A stretch of DNA of 64,000 nt from JBBIPA01 sp963820495 (GTDB lineage: Bacteria; Chloroflexota; Dehalococcoidia; GIF9; UBA5629). Shown one piece after another: positions 25,838 to 35,948 of the stretch. How positions within the stretch are numbered: position 1 is the first letter of the stretch; every line of letters starts with the position of its first letter. The notes beneath the pieces are model-generated. The model was not told where the DNA came from, made no database searches, and saw only the letters and a list, made by a program, of their open reading frames with translations. A program made the position numbers and the translations under genes. The stretch lies in the NCBI GenBank assembly GCA_963820495.1, contig CAWGAF010000002.1:992001-1056000 (forward strand). The letters run 5' to 3'.

Positions 25838-26034
25838 TGAGTGAAGAGCATCGGAAACGAGAAGAGCAAGAAAGTGAAGTCATAAGAAAGTTCTATGAAA
25901 AACACCTTGGCTGGCATTTATTACAAGTTGTTAAGTGTCCTACTTCTGGCTGCGGCAAGTCTCTCTACTGCAAAGAACACCAATATGCGTATGGAAAATG
26001 GTGGGTGAACACTAGCATAGGACTGAAAGGATAA
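25837..26034 (+). CDS. small Cys/His protein, unknown
   Basis: I start at ATG 25837 (MSEEHRKREEQE, 65 residues) because it overlaps the preceding stop; the frame itself allows 25825. After a charged helix comes CPTSGCGKSLYCKEHQYAYG, with three Cys and one His that could bind a metal. It is the last gene of the small recA cluster. Confidence 0.5.
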   Translation: MSEEHRKREEQESEVIRKFYEKHLGWHLLQVVKCPTSGCGKSLYCKEHQYAYGKWWVNTSIGLKG

Positions 26035-26365
26035 GTTCTCCGGTCGCAGTCTTCACTGCAATCATTGTATTAGATAAAGAAGATACGAGAATTCATATTG
26101 AAGCAGGTAAACGTTAATTTGCTAACCTTTAGTTAGCATATACACTGAACTCAGAACTCCGAATAATACAATTCCGAACTGGATTTGAACCATGTGAACT
26201 GGATTTGAACTGTGCATGCCTTCAATTTGAAACACACCCTACTCAGCACATTAAAAATGTGCAATGTCAGCACTAATCCACCCAAATACGAGCATGTGAC
26301 AAATGTGCCATCTTTTAAGGTTTATAACAACTCTGAATGACGTTGTTTTTATTGCGGCCACATCA
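26035..26365. other. intergenic with a tandem 15-bp repeat
   Basis: GAACTGGATTTGAAC occurs at 26176-26190 and exactly again at 26196-26210, a 20-bp period. No gene recognised in the gap. The convergent gene ends leave its function unclear. Confidence 0.5.
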
Positions 26366-26977
26366 CTACTGAAGTCCGATCATTGCGCCGTATTTTGAAT
26401 AAACTTCTTTTACCAGCTCTCCAGATTTCGGATTATTCCAGTCGTGCATCCATTCCGATATCAGTGATTCAAGAGTAATAGGTATTACACCAGCCTGTAA
26501 CATTCTTTTGATGCCATATTCATGCGCTATCCTGGTTGAATCGCCGGCCGCATCCATTAGCCCGTATACGTCGAGTCCCTCTTTCAAGGCATGCAACGCG
26601 CTATAGGCGAAACACATGCTGGTCCATAAACCTGAAATAACCAGCTTCTTCCTACCCAGTTTTTTTACTGCGTTCCAGTTTCTTTCGTCCTCAAAAGCAT
26701 CAAAACTGGGAACTTTCCTGGCAATTACCTCTTGTCCGGGGAATAACTGCGTAATTTCAGCAAAAAATTCGCCGTTCCATTTAGGATTAATGGTAGACAA
26801 TACAACAGGTATGCCCAGAATACTCGCTGCCTTTGCCGCACCGATTGCAGCGTTCTTAATTATCGTCTTATCTCCAGATGCAACGCTCTTGATCATCGTC
26901 GGCTGGTAGTCCACTAGAGCTAAAACGCTATTCTTATCAGTCAGCAGTTCCAATTTCCCATCGATAGAAGCGGTCAT
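26366..26977 (-). CDS. isochorismatase-like cysteine hydrolase
   Basis: I start at ATG 26977 (MTASIDGKLELL, about 203 residues) because GGAGGGAACG lies directly upstream; the open frame goes back to 27037. The fold signature is complete: Asp in ALVDYQPTM, Lys in ARKVPSFDAFED, and the Cys nucleophile in SGLWTSMCFAYSALH. Length and motifs fit the YcaC-like branch of cysteine hydrolases, whose substrates are often small amides or aryl compounds. No pathway partner lies next to it, so the substrate is unknown. Confidence 0.85.
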   Translation of the reverse strand: MTASIDGKLELLTDKNSVLALVDYQPTMIKSVASGDKTIIKNAAIGAAKAASILGIPVVLSTINPKWNGEFFAEITQLFPGQEVIARKVPSFDAFEDERNWNAVKKLGRKKLVISGLWTSMCFAYSALHALKEGLDVYGLMDAAGDSTRIAHEYGIKRMLQAGVIPITLESLISEWMHDWNNPKSGELVKEVYSKYGAMIGLQ

Positions 26978-27247
26978 TTTACGTTCCCTCCTTTCATTGT
27001 CAGCTATGTATAGAGTAATAAAGTTACCGATGTACATATTTCCCTGTACATGAGGAATTCTAACAGTAGCAGTCCATGATCCAACCCCCTCCTTTCAACT
27101 ATACAAATGTCTTCAATGACAGCACCACAATTCAACTCAACTGTCATTGACGATTCGGTTATCTGCTCTTAATGACCATTTTACATCGTTTTGTGTTGAA
27201 GACTCACGTCACTTAAAATAAATGGGAGACAATGGTAAAAGTGGGCG

Positions 27248-27901
27248 ATGGATAACAGGATTCAGAGAGCTGCCGAAAGTTTTATTATGAATCTCATTAG
27301 AGCTAACACTGCAGAGACCCAAGAATATTTTGCTGAAATCGCACTGAATCAGGAATTTCATAATCGGATTGAGGAAAACAGGAGCGTTTTCGGTAGAAGA
27401 CGGCAGTCCTCTTGGGATTTCAGCATCGGCACATCACTTGGTATGGTTCTTTACGCTATTTGCCGAAGGCAAAAACCTGATATCGTTGTGGAAACCGGTG
27501 TGGCCAGTGGCGTGTCGTCATCCTACATTCTCTGTGCTATGGAAGAGAACAAGCATGGACAGCTTTACTCTATAGACCGGCCTTGGTGGAAAGAAAACCA
27601 GAGTGGTTGGATGATACCCGATTATTTGAGACATAGGTGGCATTTGATTCAAAGCAAGAGTTCCGAAAAATTGGTACCACTCCTTAAGAATGTAACGGAG
27701 ATTGATATTTTCTTGCATGACAGTGAGCATTCCTACAAGAATATGCTTTGGGAATTTCAGACAGCCTGGACATATTTAAAAGCCGGAGGGTTACTGCTTT
27801 CACACAATATTGACACCAATGATGCCTTCTCTGACTTTTGTCGGGAGCGTGGTATAAAGGGTTATTTGCTGACCAATATGGGCGGGATGCGGAAGGCTTA
27901 G
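27248..27901 (+). CDS. class I SAM-dependent methyltransferase
   Basis: A 217-residue protein with motif I VVETGVASGVSSSYIL, a downstream acidic residue (LYSIDRPWW), the DIFLHDSEHSYKNML motif IV-like segment and LKAGGLLLSHNI. This order is that of CmcI/MT24-type methyltransferases, often found near sugar or natural-product genes. The acceptor is unknown. The ATG follows a weak GGTAAAAGTGG sequence. It stands alone between two unrelated genes. Confidence 0.75.
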   Translation: MDNRIQRAAESFIMNLIRANTAETQEYFAEIALNQEFHNRIEENRSVFGRRRQSSWDFSIGTSLGMVLYAICRRQKPDIVVETGVASGVSSSYILCAMEENKHGQLYSIDRPWWKENQSGWMIPDYLRHRWHLIQSKSSEKLVPLLKNVTEIDIFLHDSEHSYKNMLWEFQTAWTYLKAGGLLLSHNIDTNDAFSDFCRERGIKGYLLTNMGGMRKA

Positions 27902-28348
27902 ACCATAATAGAATCTCCGCATTGTTTCAGGTCATTCCATATACGTATAATTCAGAAGCGGGTATCACCCAGACCCTAGCAGAGGATAGACTCAGGTTTT
28001 AACTTGTTGGACAAAATGGCTTTTTGCATAATTGCGCTCATCCATCGCCTTAACAATGTGGGGGGGGTGCGCGAGCATAGTGTTATTATTTGAGACTATT
28101 TGTGCTTTGTTCCTCTAACAGGGATGACACGAAATTCGCCGTGCGAAATAGTATAATTGTGCGTGGATTAGCTCAAGTGGCGAGGGGTAATAGTTAGCTT
28201 CTTTTTATCGACAAGCCATAGCGGGTATAATAATGAGCTATGGCGGGGGAACTCCGGTATTGCCAAGACAGGTCTGGTTGCGAAGTCTGACTTTGCATGC
28301 GAGGCAACTCACCAGACCCTGACTAGAGTACATGGTGGTAGGTATACA
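27902..28348. other. intergenic before glgP, nothing recognised
   Basis: No convincing gene. A frame directly after the methyltransferase stop reads RDAEGLDHNRISALFQ and onward in another frame for about 40 codons, which could be an alternative C-terminus if there is an indel; I do not call it. Confidence 0.35.
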
Positions 28349-30948
28349 ATGTTAAAACAATCGAAGATACCGCAACGCATAGGCAGGCTCGATGAGCTGG
28401 CTAATAATCTCTGGTGGAGCTGGCATAAACAAGCCCGTGATCTATTCCCGGCGCTTGATCACCGACTGTGGCGCTCCACCGGCCACAACCCAGTTAAGCT
28501 GCTAGAGAACATTGACCGGGAGAAACTACTTGCAGCGGCTAGTGACCCCACTTTTCTTAATCATTATGATTCCGCAGTGTCAGCTTTTGATGCCGAGATG
28601 TCAACCAGAGAGACCTGGTTTGCTACCAGATACCCGGACCTAGCATCAGCACTGATTGCCTACTTTTCGCTGGAATTCGCCGTTCACAGCTCACTGCCCA
28701 TTTATGCTGGTGGGCTTGGCATACTGGCTGGCGACACCTGTAAGGAGGCAAGTGACTCCGGACTGCCGTTGGTTGGAGTTGGCTTCATGTACCCTCAAGG
28801 GTATTTTCATCAGCATATCTCTAGCGAAGGCTGGCAGCAAGAAATCTACCATCAGCTCAACTTCGACGAAGCGCCCATCAACTCATGCCCTTTGCCTCAG
28901 GAGTGTGGACGCCTGCTTGAAGTCCAAGTGGGGGATAAGGTCATATATCTCCGTGTATGGCAGGTGCAGGTGGGCCGGGCCAATATATATCTGCTGGACA
29001 CTAACGTCGAGGACAATTCGCTGCAAGACCGGCAATTATCTGCTCGTCTTTACACGGCGGATCAAGACCAACGTATCCAGCAGGAGATTATTCTTGGCGT
29101 AGGAGGCGTGCGAGCATTGCGGGCGCTGGGGATTGAACCTACCATCTGGCATGCCAACGAGGGGCACACCGCTTTCATGATGCTGGAACGTGTTAGGGAA
29201 GAGGTAGAAAAGGGTACACCTTTTGTCGAGGCGGCAAATAGAGTGCGGGCAGCTACCGTCTTTACTACCCACACACCAGTGGGCGCCGGCACCGATATGT
29301 TCCCGATTCAACTAGTGGATAGATATTTTCATAATTACTGGAAAATCCTGGGAATAGACCGAGAGACCTTTCTTGGCCTGGGACAGCAGGGTGAGACAGG
29401 CGACCAAACCTTCAATATGACTGTGCTTGGTTTGAAGATGGCTGACCATTGCAATGGTGTGAGTCAGCTTCACGGTAAAGTGGCACGGAAGATGTGGAAC
29501 AGCGTCTGGCCTGGGATCAAGGAAGAAGTGGTGCCGATCATACACGTAACCAATGGGGTTCACGTACCATCGTGGGTGGCACCAGAGTTGTGGGACTTGT
29601 ACCGAAAGATATTTAGGCCCAATTTGGGTGAAAAGGCATTATGACACTGAAATGCTGGCGTACGTGACGGACATTCCGGATGATGAGCTTTGGGAAGTGC
29701 GGAAAACCTTGAGACGACAGTTAATACACGCTATCCAAGAACGAGCTCAAGAACGATGGGCAAGAGGTGCAGGTATGGCTCCGCAGGTGCTGGGCATGGG
29801 TGCCTTGCTCGACGCAGGTGTGTTGACAGTATGTTTCGCACGGCGCTTTACTGAATATAAGCGACCGACACTAATTTTTCAGGATATTGAACGGTTAAAG
29901 AAGCTCATAACAAATCGAAGAGCGGCCGATACAGATAATCTTTGCCGGCAAATCTCATCCTGCCGATTACCCATCTAAAGACCTCCTTCATCAAGTATAT
30001 TGTGTGGCCACTGACCCCGCGTTTCAGGGACGAATAGCCTTTGCAGAAGATTATGATATGGATTTAGCGCATTATCTCGTCCAGGGTGCCGATATTTGGC
30101 TGAATACCCCGCGCCGTCTCCAGGAGGCCTGTGGTACCAGTGGCATGAAAGCATCACTGAATGGGGTCCTCAATCTCAGTATTCGTGATGGCTGGTGGTA
30201 TGAAGGATACAATGGTCTTAACGGGTGGGCAATTGGTGAACGGTCCGTCGAACTTGCTGGCGAGCAAGATAAAGATGATGCTGAATACATATACCATCTC
30301 CTGGAACATGAGATTGTGCCTCTCTTCTATGATCGTGATACAAGTGATGTGCCGCGCGGGTGGATTCGTGTAGTAAAAGAAGCAATTCGCTCTGTTATGC
30401 CAGCTTTCTGTGCACGGCGCATGGTAAAAGAGTATATTGAGCAAATGTACCGGCCGGCCTTTCGGTCGGTTCAGTCAAAGAAAGCTATGCCAGTGACTTC
30501 CAAAACATCGGACTTGACATCGGAGCATAAAGCTATTAGAGAACACATGAAGTTTCTCACTAACTCACTGAGTAGTTTAGCTACGAAATCAAGCCAGAGA
30601 ACGTCGCAATCAACACAGTTAAAGGACCAAATAACGCTTTATCGCTGGTCGTTGTACGACTTCCGGGAAGCCATACGACGTCATATCGACTTAGACGAGC
30701 GGATTTTTGAAATGCTTCTTAGCAGCACTTCGGTAAAAGACATAATGGGGGAACATGAGACAATTCAAAAACAAGTGGACAACGCAATCTCATTGGCTGA
30801 AAATGCTGTTTATAATAAATCGCATCGAGAAGAGTTAAATAAATGTGCTTCAGACATCAAGGAAGCAGTAAATAGAATATGTGAATCGATAGAAACGCAT
30901 ACGGCCAAAGAAGATAGATTGTTGAAACAGGTGCCAAAAGGCTCATAA
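28349..30948 (+). pseudogene. glgP: glycogen phosphorylase with C-terminal hemerythrin-like domain, two frame breaks
   Basis: Alpha-glucan phosphorylase (GT35) would release glucose-1-phosphate from glycogen. The first frame (28349-29644) has IYAGGLGILAGDTCKEASDS, HANEGHTAFMMLE and TTHTPVGAGTDMF. The frame changes near 29635 into HYDTEMLAYVTDIPDDELWE and again near 29915 into IFAGKSHPADYPSKDLLHQV. The last frame has the PLP-lysine region CGTSGMKASLNG. After the enzyme (about 30470) it continues for about 155 residues with EHKAIREHMKFL, RRHIDLDERIFEML, EHETIQKQVD and ETHTAKEDRLL, matching a hemerythrin HHE-like domain. The frame breaks may be real or sequence errors. The fusion is unusual. Confidence 0.8.
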
Positions 30949-31044
30949 GCGAGCGTCTATCCAATATCATGAAAGCACCAAAAGCACCAGTGCTAACGTC
31001 GGGTTTAATTTTCAAGGTAAGGTTACAGTGTTAGTACAACAAAA

Positions 31045-31186
31045 AAGCCAGAAATCGAAGTGAGCATAGCCGATAGCGGTATAGGTATACCATCTGACGA
31101 ACTCCCCTATATCTTCGAGCGATTCTATCACGTGGGCAAATCACAAACGTAAACTACAGGTGATACCAGCCTCGGCTTAACCATCG
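31045..31186 (+). pseudogene. histidine-kinase ATPase-domain remnant
   Basis: One frame reads VSIADSGIGIPSDELPYIFE and then RFYHVGKSQT before a TAA, followed in frame by TGDTSLGLTI. These are the G1 box (DSGIGIP), F box (FERFY) and G2 region of a HATPase domain. No kinase core precedes them. It is a decayed fragment. Confidence 0.65.
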
Positions 31187-31205
31187 GCTGTTACTGTGAA
31201 AATTA

Positions 31206-31478
31206 TTGGTTTTTGGAGTGAGTTATGTGTTTGGGACGGTTGAAAAAGGGGTACGATGCCCCCACCAGCAAATCTGTACTCGATGTTCTGACGAACATGG
31301 TTATTTAGATCAGATTGAATTTATTGACAAGATTTGTCCCATATGTAAATACTATGATAATGGCTGCCAGCTCGAGGACCCTTTAGAGTGCGAAAGACAA
31401 CAGCAGTCTCTATGCCCTTATCAATGTGATCTTTCGGAATGTCCCACAATTGAAGAGTTCTTGCAAAGACAGATCTAA
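31206..31478 (+). CDS. Cys-rich hypothetical protein
   Basis: A frame of about 90 codons from TTG 31206 (GTG 31218 also possible). The product has many Cys: CPHQQICTRCS, KICPICKYYDNGCQLEDPLE, then CPYQCDLSECPT. The spacing suggests two or three metal-binding or disulfide modules. Start and family are uncertain; it may be the remainder of a larger gene. Confidence 0.4.
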   Translation: MVFGVSYVFGTVEKGVRCPHQQICTRCSDEHGYLDQIEFIDKICPICKYYDNGCQLEDPLECERQQQSLCPYQCDLSECPTIEEFLQRQI

Positions 31479-31914
31479 GCCACTACAGTACCCAAAAGCA
31501 AATACCCTGACTATGTACAGTTATAGGTAACAACATGACGGTCTGTTCAAGGCATTACGACTACTAATAACCAGAGTGCTATAATAGTTATTAGGAGTGG
31601 AGCGACTATAAATAGTGGCACAAAGGTGCACAACAACCAATTGCTCGATATCACAAGCCAATTCAAAAGTGACAGGAACCTATGAGAGAACCATGCGTCA
31701 TTTGGACTGGCACTTACCTAATCTTGATATCATAAAAAATGTTGGTACCTTTGAGGAGTTCCTAGGTGCTTCTAATTCCATGTGTGGTGAGTGATTAGTA
31801 GGCCGAGAGTTCGTCATGCTATTAGCCTGAATTTGTATCATTTTTTAACGCTCTAATTATCTTCTGGTTACCAATATTTGTACCCTCCCTTGCTATACTG
31901 AAATCAAAAGGGAA
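31479..31914. other. intergenic, degenerate sequence
   Basis: No gene I can support. A short frame at about 31693-31794 (MRHLDWHLPNLDII...) has no recognisable features. Confidence 0.4.
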
Positions 31915-32826
31915 ATGAGAAGTGCAGAAATGAATCAGCTCTTACTGATGTCAAAAAACCCGATTTTGAAACGAAAAAGCCTTGAGGTTTTAGTCGGTGC
32001 TGGCTTCCAGGTAACTGATGTTTCAGACGCTCTCAATGGATTGCTTATGATTGATAAAGATGGTTTTTCTGCTGTCATCATTGATGAGGAACTCGCTGAT
32101 ATTGATGGCTACCGGGCTTGTCAAAAAGTACGCCAGTATTCACAAATTCCCATAATTCTTCTGGGTACAGAATACTCAGAAGATGTTTGGGCTAAGATTG
32201 ATGAACTGGGATTTGATGTATATTTGAAAAATCCGGTCGGTCCTCATGAGCTGGTGGCTCAAATTAAATCCGTCATGAAGCGTGCCAGTTATGAGGAGAG
32301 ACCAAAACCGTCTCAGGTAGAAAATCCGTCTGAACTGCGAGGATCTCCAGTTGCTCCTATTCAAGAAGCTCAACCAAGCAGGTTAGATAAGATTGTTGCG
32401 TCTGAAATACCGGACGGGATAGAAAGACCTGCCGAGATTCAGTCTGCTTCAGATACCCCTTTGCAGGAGGTTCAGGCAACAAAGTTAGAGAAAGCCGTTG
32501 AGATTGAGAGGTCGGCCCAGCTGATGCAAGCCGAATCACTAATGACAACGGAGGTGGCTCGTGGCCATTCTATCTTACAAGAGACCGGCCAGAGGGCTGC
32601 GGCTCCTGCTCAAGCTGAGCCTATAGGAGACGTGGTAGACGACCTAGAACGGCAATTCGCCAAAATAAAAACAGCCATTATTAGGATTGGCCAACTACAA
32701 AAGAGGATAGAAGAGACCAAGTCTATCGTTCGCCAACAGCAGCAAATCTTACGAACAGTGGAAAATCAGCTGCAAGAGATCAGTGACCAATTAGAAAACA
32801 TTTCGGGCAGCTCTAAGGTACCCTAG
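31915..32826 (+). CDS. response-regulator receiver protein with coiled-coil tail
   Basis: A 303-residue protein. Residues about 6-125 are a CheY-like receiver: QLLLMSKNPILKRKSLEVL, the phosphoacceptor region AVIIDEELADIDGYRAC, and the conserved Lys in DVYLKNPVGPHEL. A long polar linker (130-240) leads to a coiled coil (about 245-300; LQKRIEETKSIVRQQQQILR). No DNA-binding output domain is seen. The start may be the Met at 31930. The kinase fragment at 31045 lies upstream, so an ancestral two-component pair is possible. Confidence 0.75.
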   Translation: MRSAEMNQLLLMSKNPILKRKSLEVLVGAGFQVTDVSDALNGLLMIDKDGFSAVIIDEELADIDGYRACQKVRQYSQIPIILLGTEYSEDVWAKIDELGFDVYLKNPVGPHELVAQIKSVMKRASYEERPKPSQVENPSELRGSPVAPIQEAQPSRLDKIVASEIPDGIERPAEIQSASDTPLQEVQATKLEKAVEIERSAQLMQAESLMTTEVARGHSILQETGQRAAAPAQAEPIGDVVDDLERQFAKIKTAIIRIGQLQKRIEETKSIVRQQQQILRTVENQLQEISDQLENISGSSKVP

Positions 32827-33224
32827 TCTCCGTTGCCAGCAATATTGGTGTGGTTGAGCAATAGATTCCTCAAGCAGTTGAGTTACTTTGCCAATCCCTT
32901 TTGACTGCACTTTGTAGCAGTTAGAGCAACTGATTTGTGGGTAACAACATACTATATTCTTTTAGTCAATGACTCCAGCACAATATCGCTTCTGTTTTAT
33001 CTTCACACCGGTGGGCAGACCCCAGCCTCTTTTCACCTGGCTCCCAATTTAGCGGTTAGATACGGGATCATCCGCCTGGACGGAGTCCCATCATACCTCA
33101 TACGGGTTTGGCCAGGAGGGCAGGGGCACCATGTTGTGCACACGGGTTTGCTCGGTTGAGCTCCCAAAACTGACAGCGGTGTCTCCCTGCCCACCCTGAT
33201 GCAATTATTATAACCTCCAATATT
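32827..33224. other. 3' noncoding end of the second IS110 element
   Basis: No plausible protein gene; a 74-codon frame here is not convincing. The part next to the transposase stop (about 32990-33200) is GC-richer than its surroundings and carries AAACCCGT twice on the minus strand. In IS1111-type elements the guide RNA lies on this side. Ends not determined. Confidence 0.4.
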
Positions 33225-34499
33225 TTAAACTGCTACCAGTCTTAGTTCTGGTTTTGAAACCTGGTAATAGGTCTGATTCTTAACCAGGGCAAAGGCCAAA
33301 CGCAACAGCCTATTAAGTGCTGCTCCGACTACTTCCCTTCCACTGAGAGGGTTGGCATGAACCGGTCGTTCTCGTCTTTGCTTCGCCCAATCACGGAAAT
33401 CAGAGTTGAGTCGTAGCATCGGGATGACCGACGTCCATGCACAGTATCTCAGTACCGGGCGACCTTGCTTGCTCATCGGAGTTCGTGACCTCTTTTTCCC
33501 GGCTGATTCCGATTCGGTGGGATTACTGCCGGCCATCTTAATCATCTGTTTGGCACTCCGGTAAGACCTGAAACAGCCCAGTTCTGCCAGTAATCCAGCC
33601 ACAGCAATATAGTTGAGCCCCCTTATCGAGAGCAGGTATTTCCCTTCCTCTGTTTCATCCACCAACCTTATTAGCGTTCTCTCTATAATGTGAATGTGCC
33701 GTCTAATTAACTCAAGCTTATCGACCAGGAATGCGATCTCAGAGGACGCCGACCGTGCGCCGGCGTCGATCCCGATTGATGTTCTCGCTGAGCAATGAAG
33801 TGTTTTCAGTTTTCTTCGCATAAGGCGTCGTCCTTTGTGCTGGGCTTCAATTGTAGCCACAAATTCCTCCTCCACCATCCCATCAATCACCCTGGGGATA
33901 GGGCAGATGGAAAGTACGCTCAGAGCCGTTAAAGCACAGGGGTCTTTGAAGACCTGGGTGAACTCAGGGAAAAGCGCGTCCAGAAGCCCTTTTATCAGGT
34001 TGGTTATTCTGGTCCTTTCCTTGACCAGCCGGCGGTAGGCATTGTGGGCGGTACGCAGTTCAGCATAAACGCCCTGTGGCAATTTACTCTCGGTAAACTC
34101 ACCGGTGCATAAGAGCTGTGCCGCCACCTCGCTGTCGCGATAGTCATTCTTCCTGCGATTGAGATCTTTGCCCTCTCGCCTCCGCTTAAGGGTAAACTGG
34201 TTGATAAAGCGAAACGGAATGCCTTGCTCGTCCAGGAAGTAAGCCACATTTCGCCAGTAGTGACCCCCCGTCTCGATAGCGAACATGACACCCCGGCAAT
34301 CGGATTTCACCATTTCCATCCTGGCTCGGCGTAGCATAACCTCGAGTCCTTCTCTGGTATTGTCGACTTTGAATTTATCCCGGGTGGTAAAATCTTGAGT
34401 AATAGCCACTGCTGCATGCCTCTTTTTATGAGGGTCGACTCCTATAATTAAATATCCCTCAGGTACTTGCTTTCGTTTTCTGGCTGCGGTATTCTCCAT
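33225..34499 (-). CDS. IS110-family DEDD transposase (second element)
   Basis: A 424-residue transposase. The DEDD domain begins LIIGVDPHKKRHAAVAI and includes FAIETGGHYWRNVAYFLDEQ and RKNDYRDSEVAAQLLCTGE; the C-terminal Tnp20 part has YLLSIRGLNYIAVAGLLAEL and MAGSNPTESESAGKKRSRT. It is complete and clearly different from the transposase at 10284. I found no terminal inverted repeats around it. It separates the response regulator from the nuclease-like gene. Confidence 0.92.
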   Translation of the reverse strand: MENTAARKRKQVPEGYLIIGVDPHKKRHAAVAITQDFTTRDKFKVDNTREGLEVMLRRARMEMVKSDCRGVMFAIETGGHYWRNVAYFLDEQGIPFRFINQFTLKRRREGKDLNRRKNDYRDSEVAAQLLCTGEFTESKLPQGVYAELRTAHNAYRRLVKERTRITNLIKGLLDALFPEFTQVFKDPCALTALSVLSICPIPRVIDGMVEEEFVATIEAQHKGRRLMRRKLKTLHCSARTSIGIDAGARSASSEIAFLVDKLELIRRHIHIIERTLIRLVDETEEGKYLLSIRGLNYIAVAGLLAELGCFRSYRSAKQMIKMAGSNPTESESAGKKRSRTPMSKQGRPVLRYCAWTSVIPMLRLNSDFRDWAKQRRERPVHANPLSGREVVGAALNRLLRLAFALVKNQTYYQVSKPELRLVAV

Positions 34500-34663
34500 T
34501 TGAGACGGCTCCTCCTACCTTAGATTTGGTGTTAAGCTGCACACCGTTCTTTCTATTGTAGCCGCAGCCATCTCCGTTAGTTATTCCATATACTAATTCT
34601 GACTATTGTGTAACTTACATTGGGTTATCAAGCAAGATGGCCGCCTTTTTACTGAGTTAGACG

Positions 34664-35527
34664 CTATTGAGCAAGATGCAGCTTTGAGAAGAAAAACACA
34701 AGGCTTTTCGAGTTGACAATAAAAATAGACCTAGTCTTATATTTTTGCAATTCCGCAGGATCAACGCTATGATAACCTTCTGGAATTGGCTTCGGCGCGA
34801 CATTCTCCCCAACACCATAGTCCACCATTACCCACTCTACTTCTTCAGCATGCTGACCCTGAGGACCGAAGAGAACTTTGTCTTTGGCAATCCTGCCTGT
34901 AGATAAATCGACGTTTCTGGTTTCGTAGTAGGCTACATACAATGAGGCCGTGGTTACTACAACAGGAACGAAGGACGTTCTAAACAGCTCGCGGCTCTTT
35001 TGTCTTTGATCGAGTTGTTCTTGGGCAAATCCTCCTACACCTTTGAGAACCTGCGCAAAGGCATTTTCTATATTCTGTGGAGTCGAAGTCCGCCTGCCGG
35101 AGTCTTTTCTTGCTTCAAGCCAGCTTTCGGCAGCATAGGTGGAAAACTTGAAGTGCAAGCGTGTAACGAAGCGGTTAGCCTGGTAGGGATGGTCTGACCT
35201 AATTTCGCGGCATTCAAGTCCAAGTGTCGAGCATAAGGCGTCTATAAAAGGTAGCCCGGGTGCCCCAAAGATCCAGTAAATGTAAGCGGGGTCTGCCCTC
35301 TTACATTCAACTATGGCATAAAGTTCGGGTGAACTAGGGGTTTTTGAGCGTAGAACTAAGTCAACTCTAGTATCTTGTCCTTGGAGAGAAACGGGGTATT
35401 CTGACGCTTTCACTTCCCATCCCGTTGCCCCCTCATTGTTCTTCAGTGTCTGCTCACATGCTTCTCGAAATAGGTATCCCTGTTCGTTTATGGCATTGAA
35501 TAGCAGGTCAGAAAATTCTACAGTCAT
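34664..35527 (-). CDS. PD-(D/E)XK nuclease-like protein
   Basis: A 287-residue protein whose N-terminal part has the arrangement of a restriction-type nuclease core: GWEVKASEYPV, then DTRVDLVLRSK and ELYAIVECKRADP. Asp followed by Glu-x-Lys across two strands is the PD-(D/E)XK metal site. The C-terminal half (about 150-287) is unrecognised. It is transcribed away from the ATPase-partner pair at 35949, with 421 bp between, so it may belong to the same locus or just neighbour it. No methyltransferase lies nearby. Confidence 0.6.
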   Translation of the reverse strand: MTVEFSDLLFNAINEQGYLFREACEQTLKNNEGATGWEVKASEYPVSLQGQDTRVDLVLRSKTPSSPELYAIVECKRADPAYIYWIFGAPGLPFIDALCSTLGLECREIRSDHPYQANRFVTRLHFKFSTYAAESWLEARKDSGRRTSTPQNIENAFAQVLKGVGGFAQEQLDQRQKSRELFRTSFVPVVVTTASLYVAYYETRNVDLSTGRIAKDKVLFGPQGQHAEEVEWVMVDYGVGENVAPKPIPEGYHSVDPAELQKYKTRSIFIVNSKSLVFFFSKLHLAQ

Positions 35528-35948
35528 TTTCCGCTTACCGAACGCAGTTCAAACTCTTGAAGTTATTATAGGCACTGCATACCGGCAAAGCAAGAACGCA
35601 AGGATGACTAGACCTGCAGGATATTTGTTCAGTCGGGCATCATGAAGGGGGTAGTTGCACTTTTTAGCGGAAAGTTCAATCCTGTACCTCTTTCATTTTC
35701 TTCTTTCTGCTGAGGACGCGGCGGTGAAAAACATATCACATGTAAAGTAGTTTGAATCCTGCTCGGTGAATAATTTGACTTTTGAATCTTACTGGATAAC
35801 AATTGAGTCGAAATATGACTGGACAACTTCTCAACTACATTGGGGTGGGAACTAACCACCTACGAAATGGAATTTTGGAGAATATCCTAGGCTTCAAGCG
35901 CAGCCAGAATCCCAAATTAAGCAGGTAAAGGGCGAGGAGGATTAATAA
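35528..35948. other. divergent intergenic region
   Basis: No gene recognised between the nuclease-like and ATPase genes. GGGCGAGGAGG lies 8 bp upstream of the ATPase ATG as its ribosome binding site. No clear promoter pair was found. Confidence 0.45.

Noticed and set aside
27880..28003. Frame shift giving the methyltransferase a longer C-terminus
   Set aside because: The existing end (LLTNMGGMRKA) looks natural for the family; the alternative frame may be chance.
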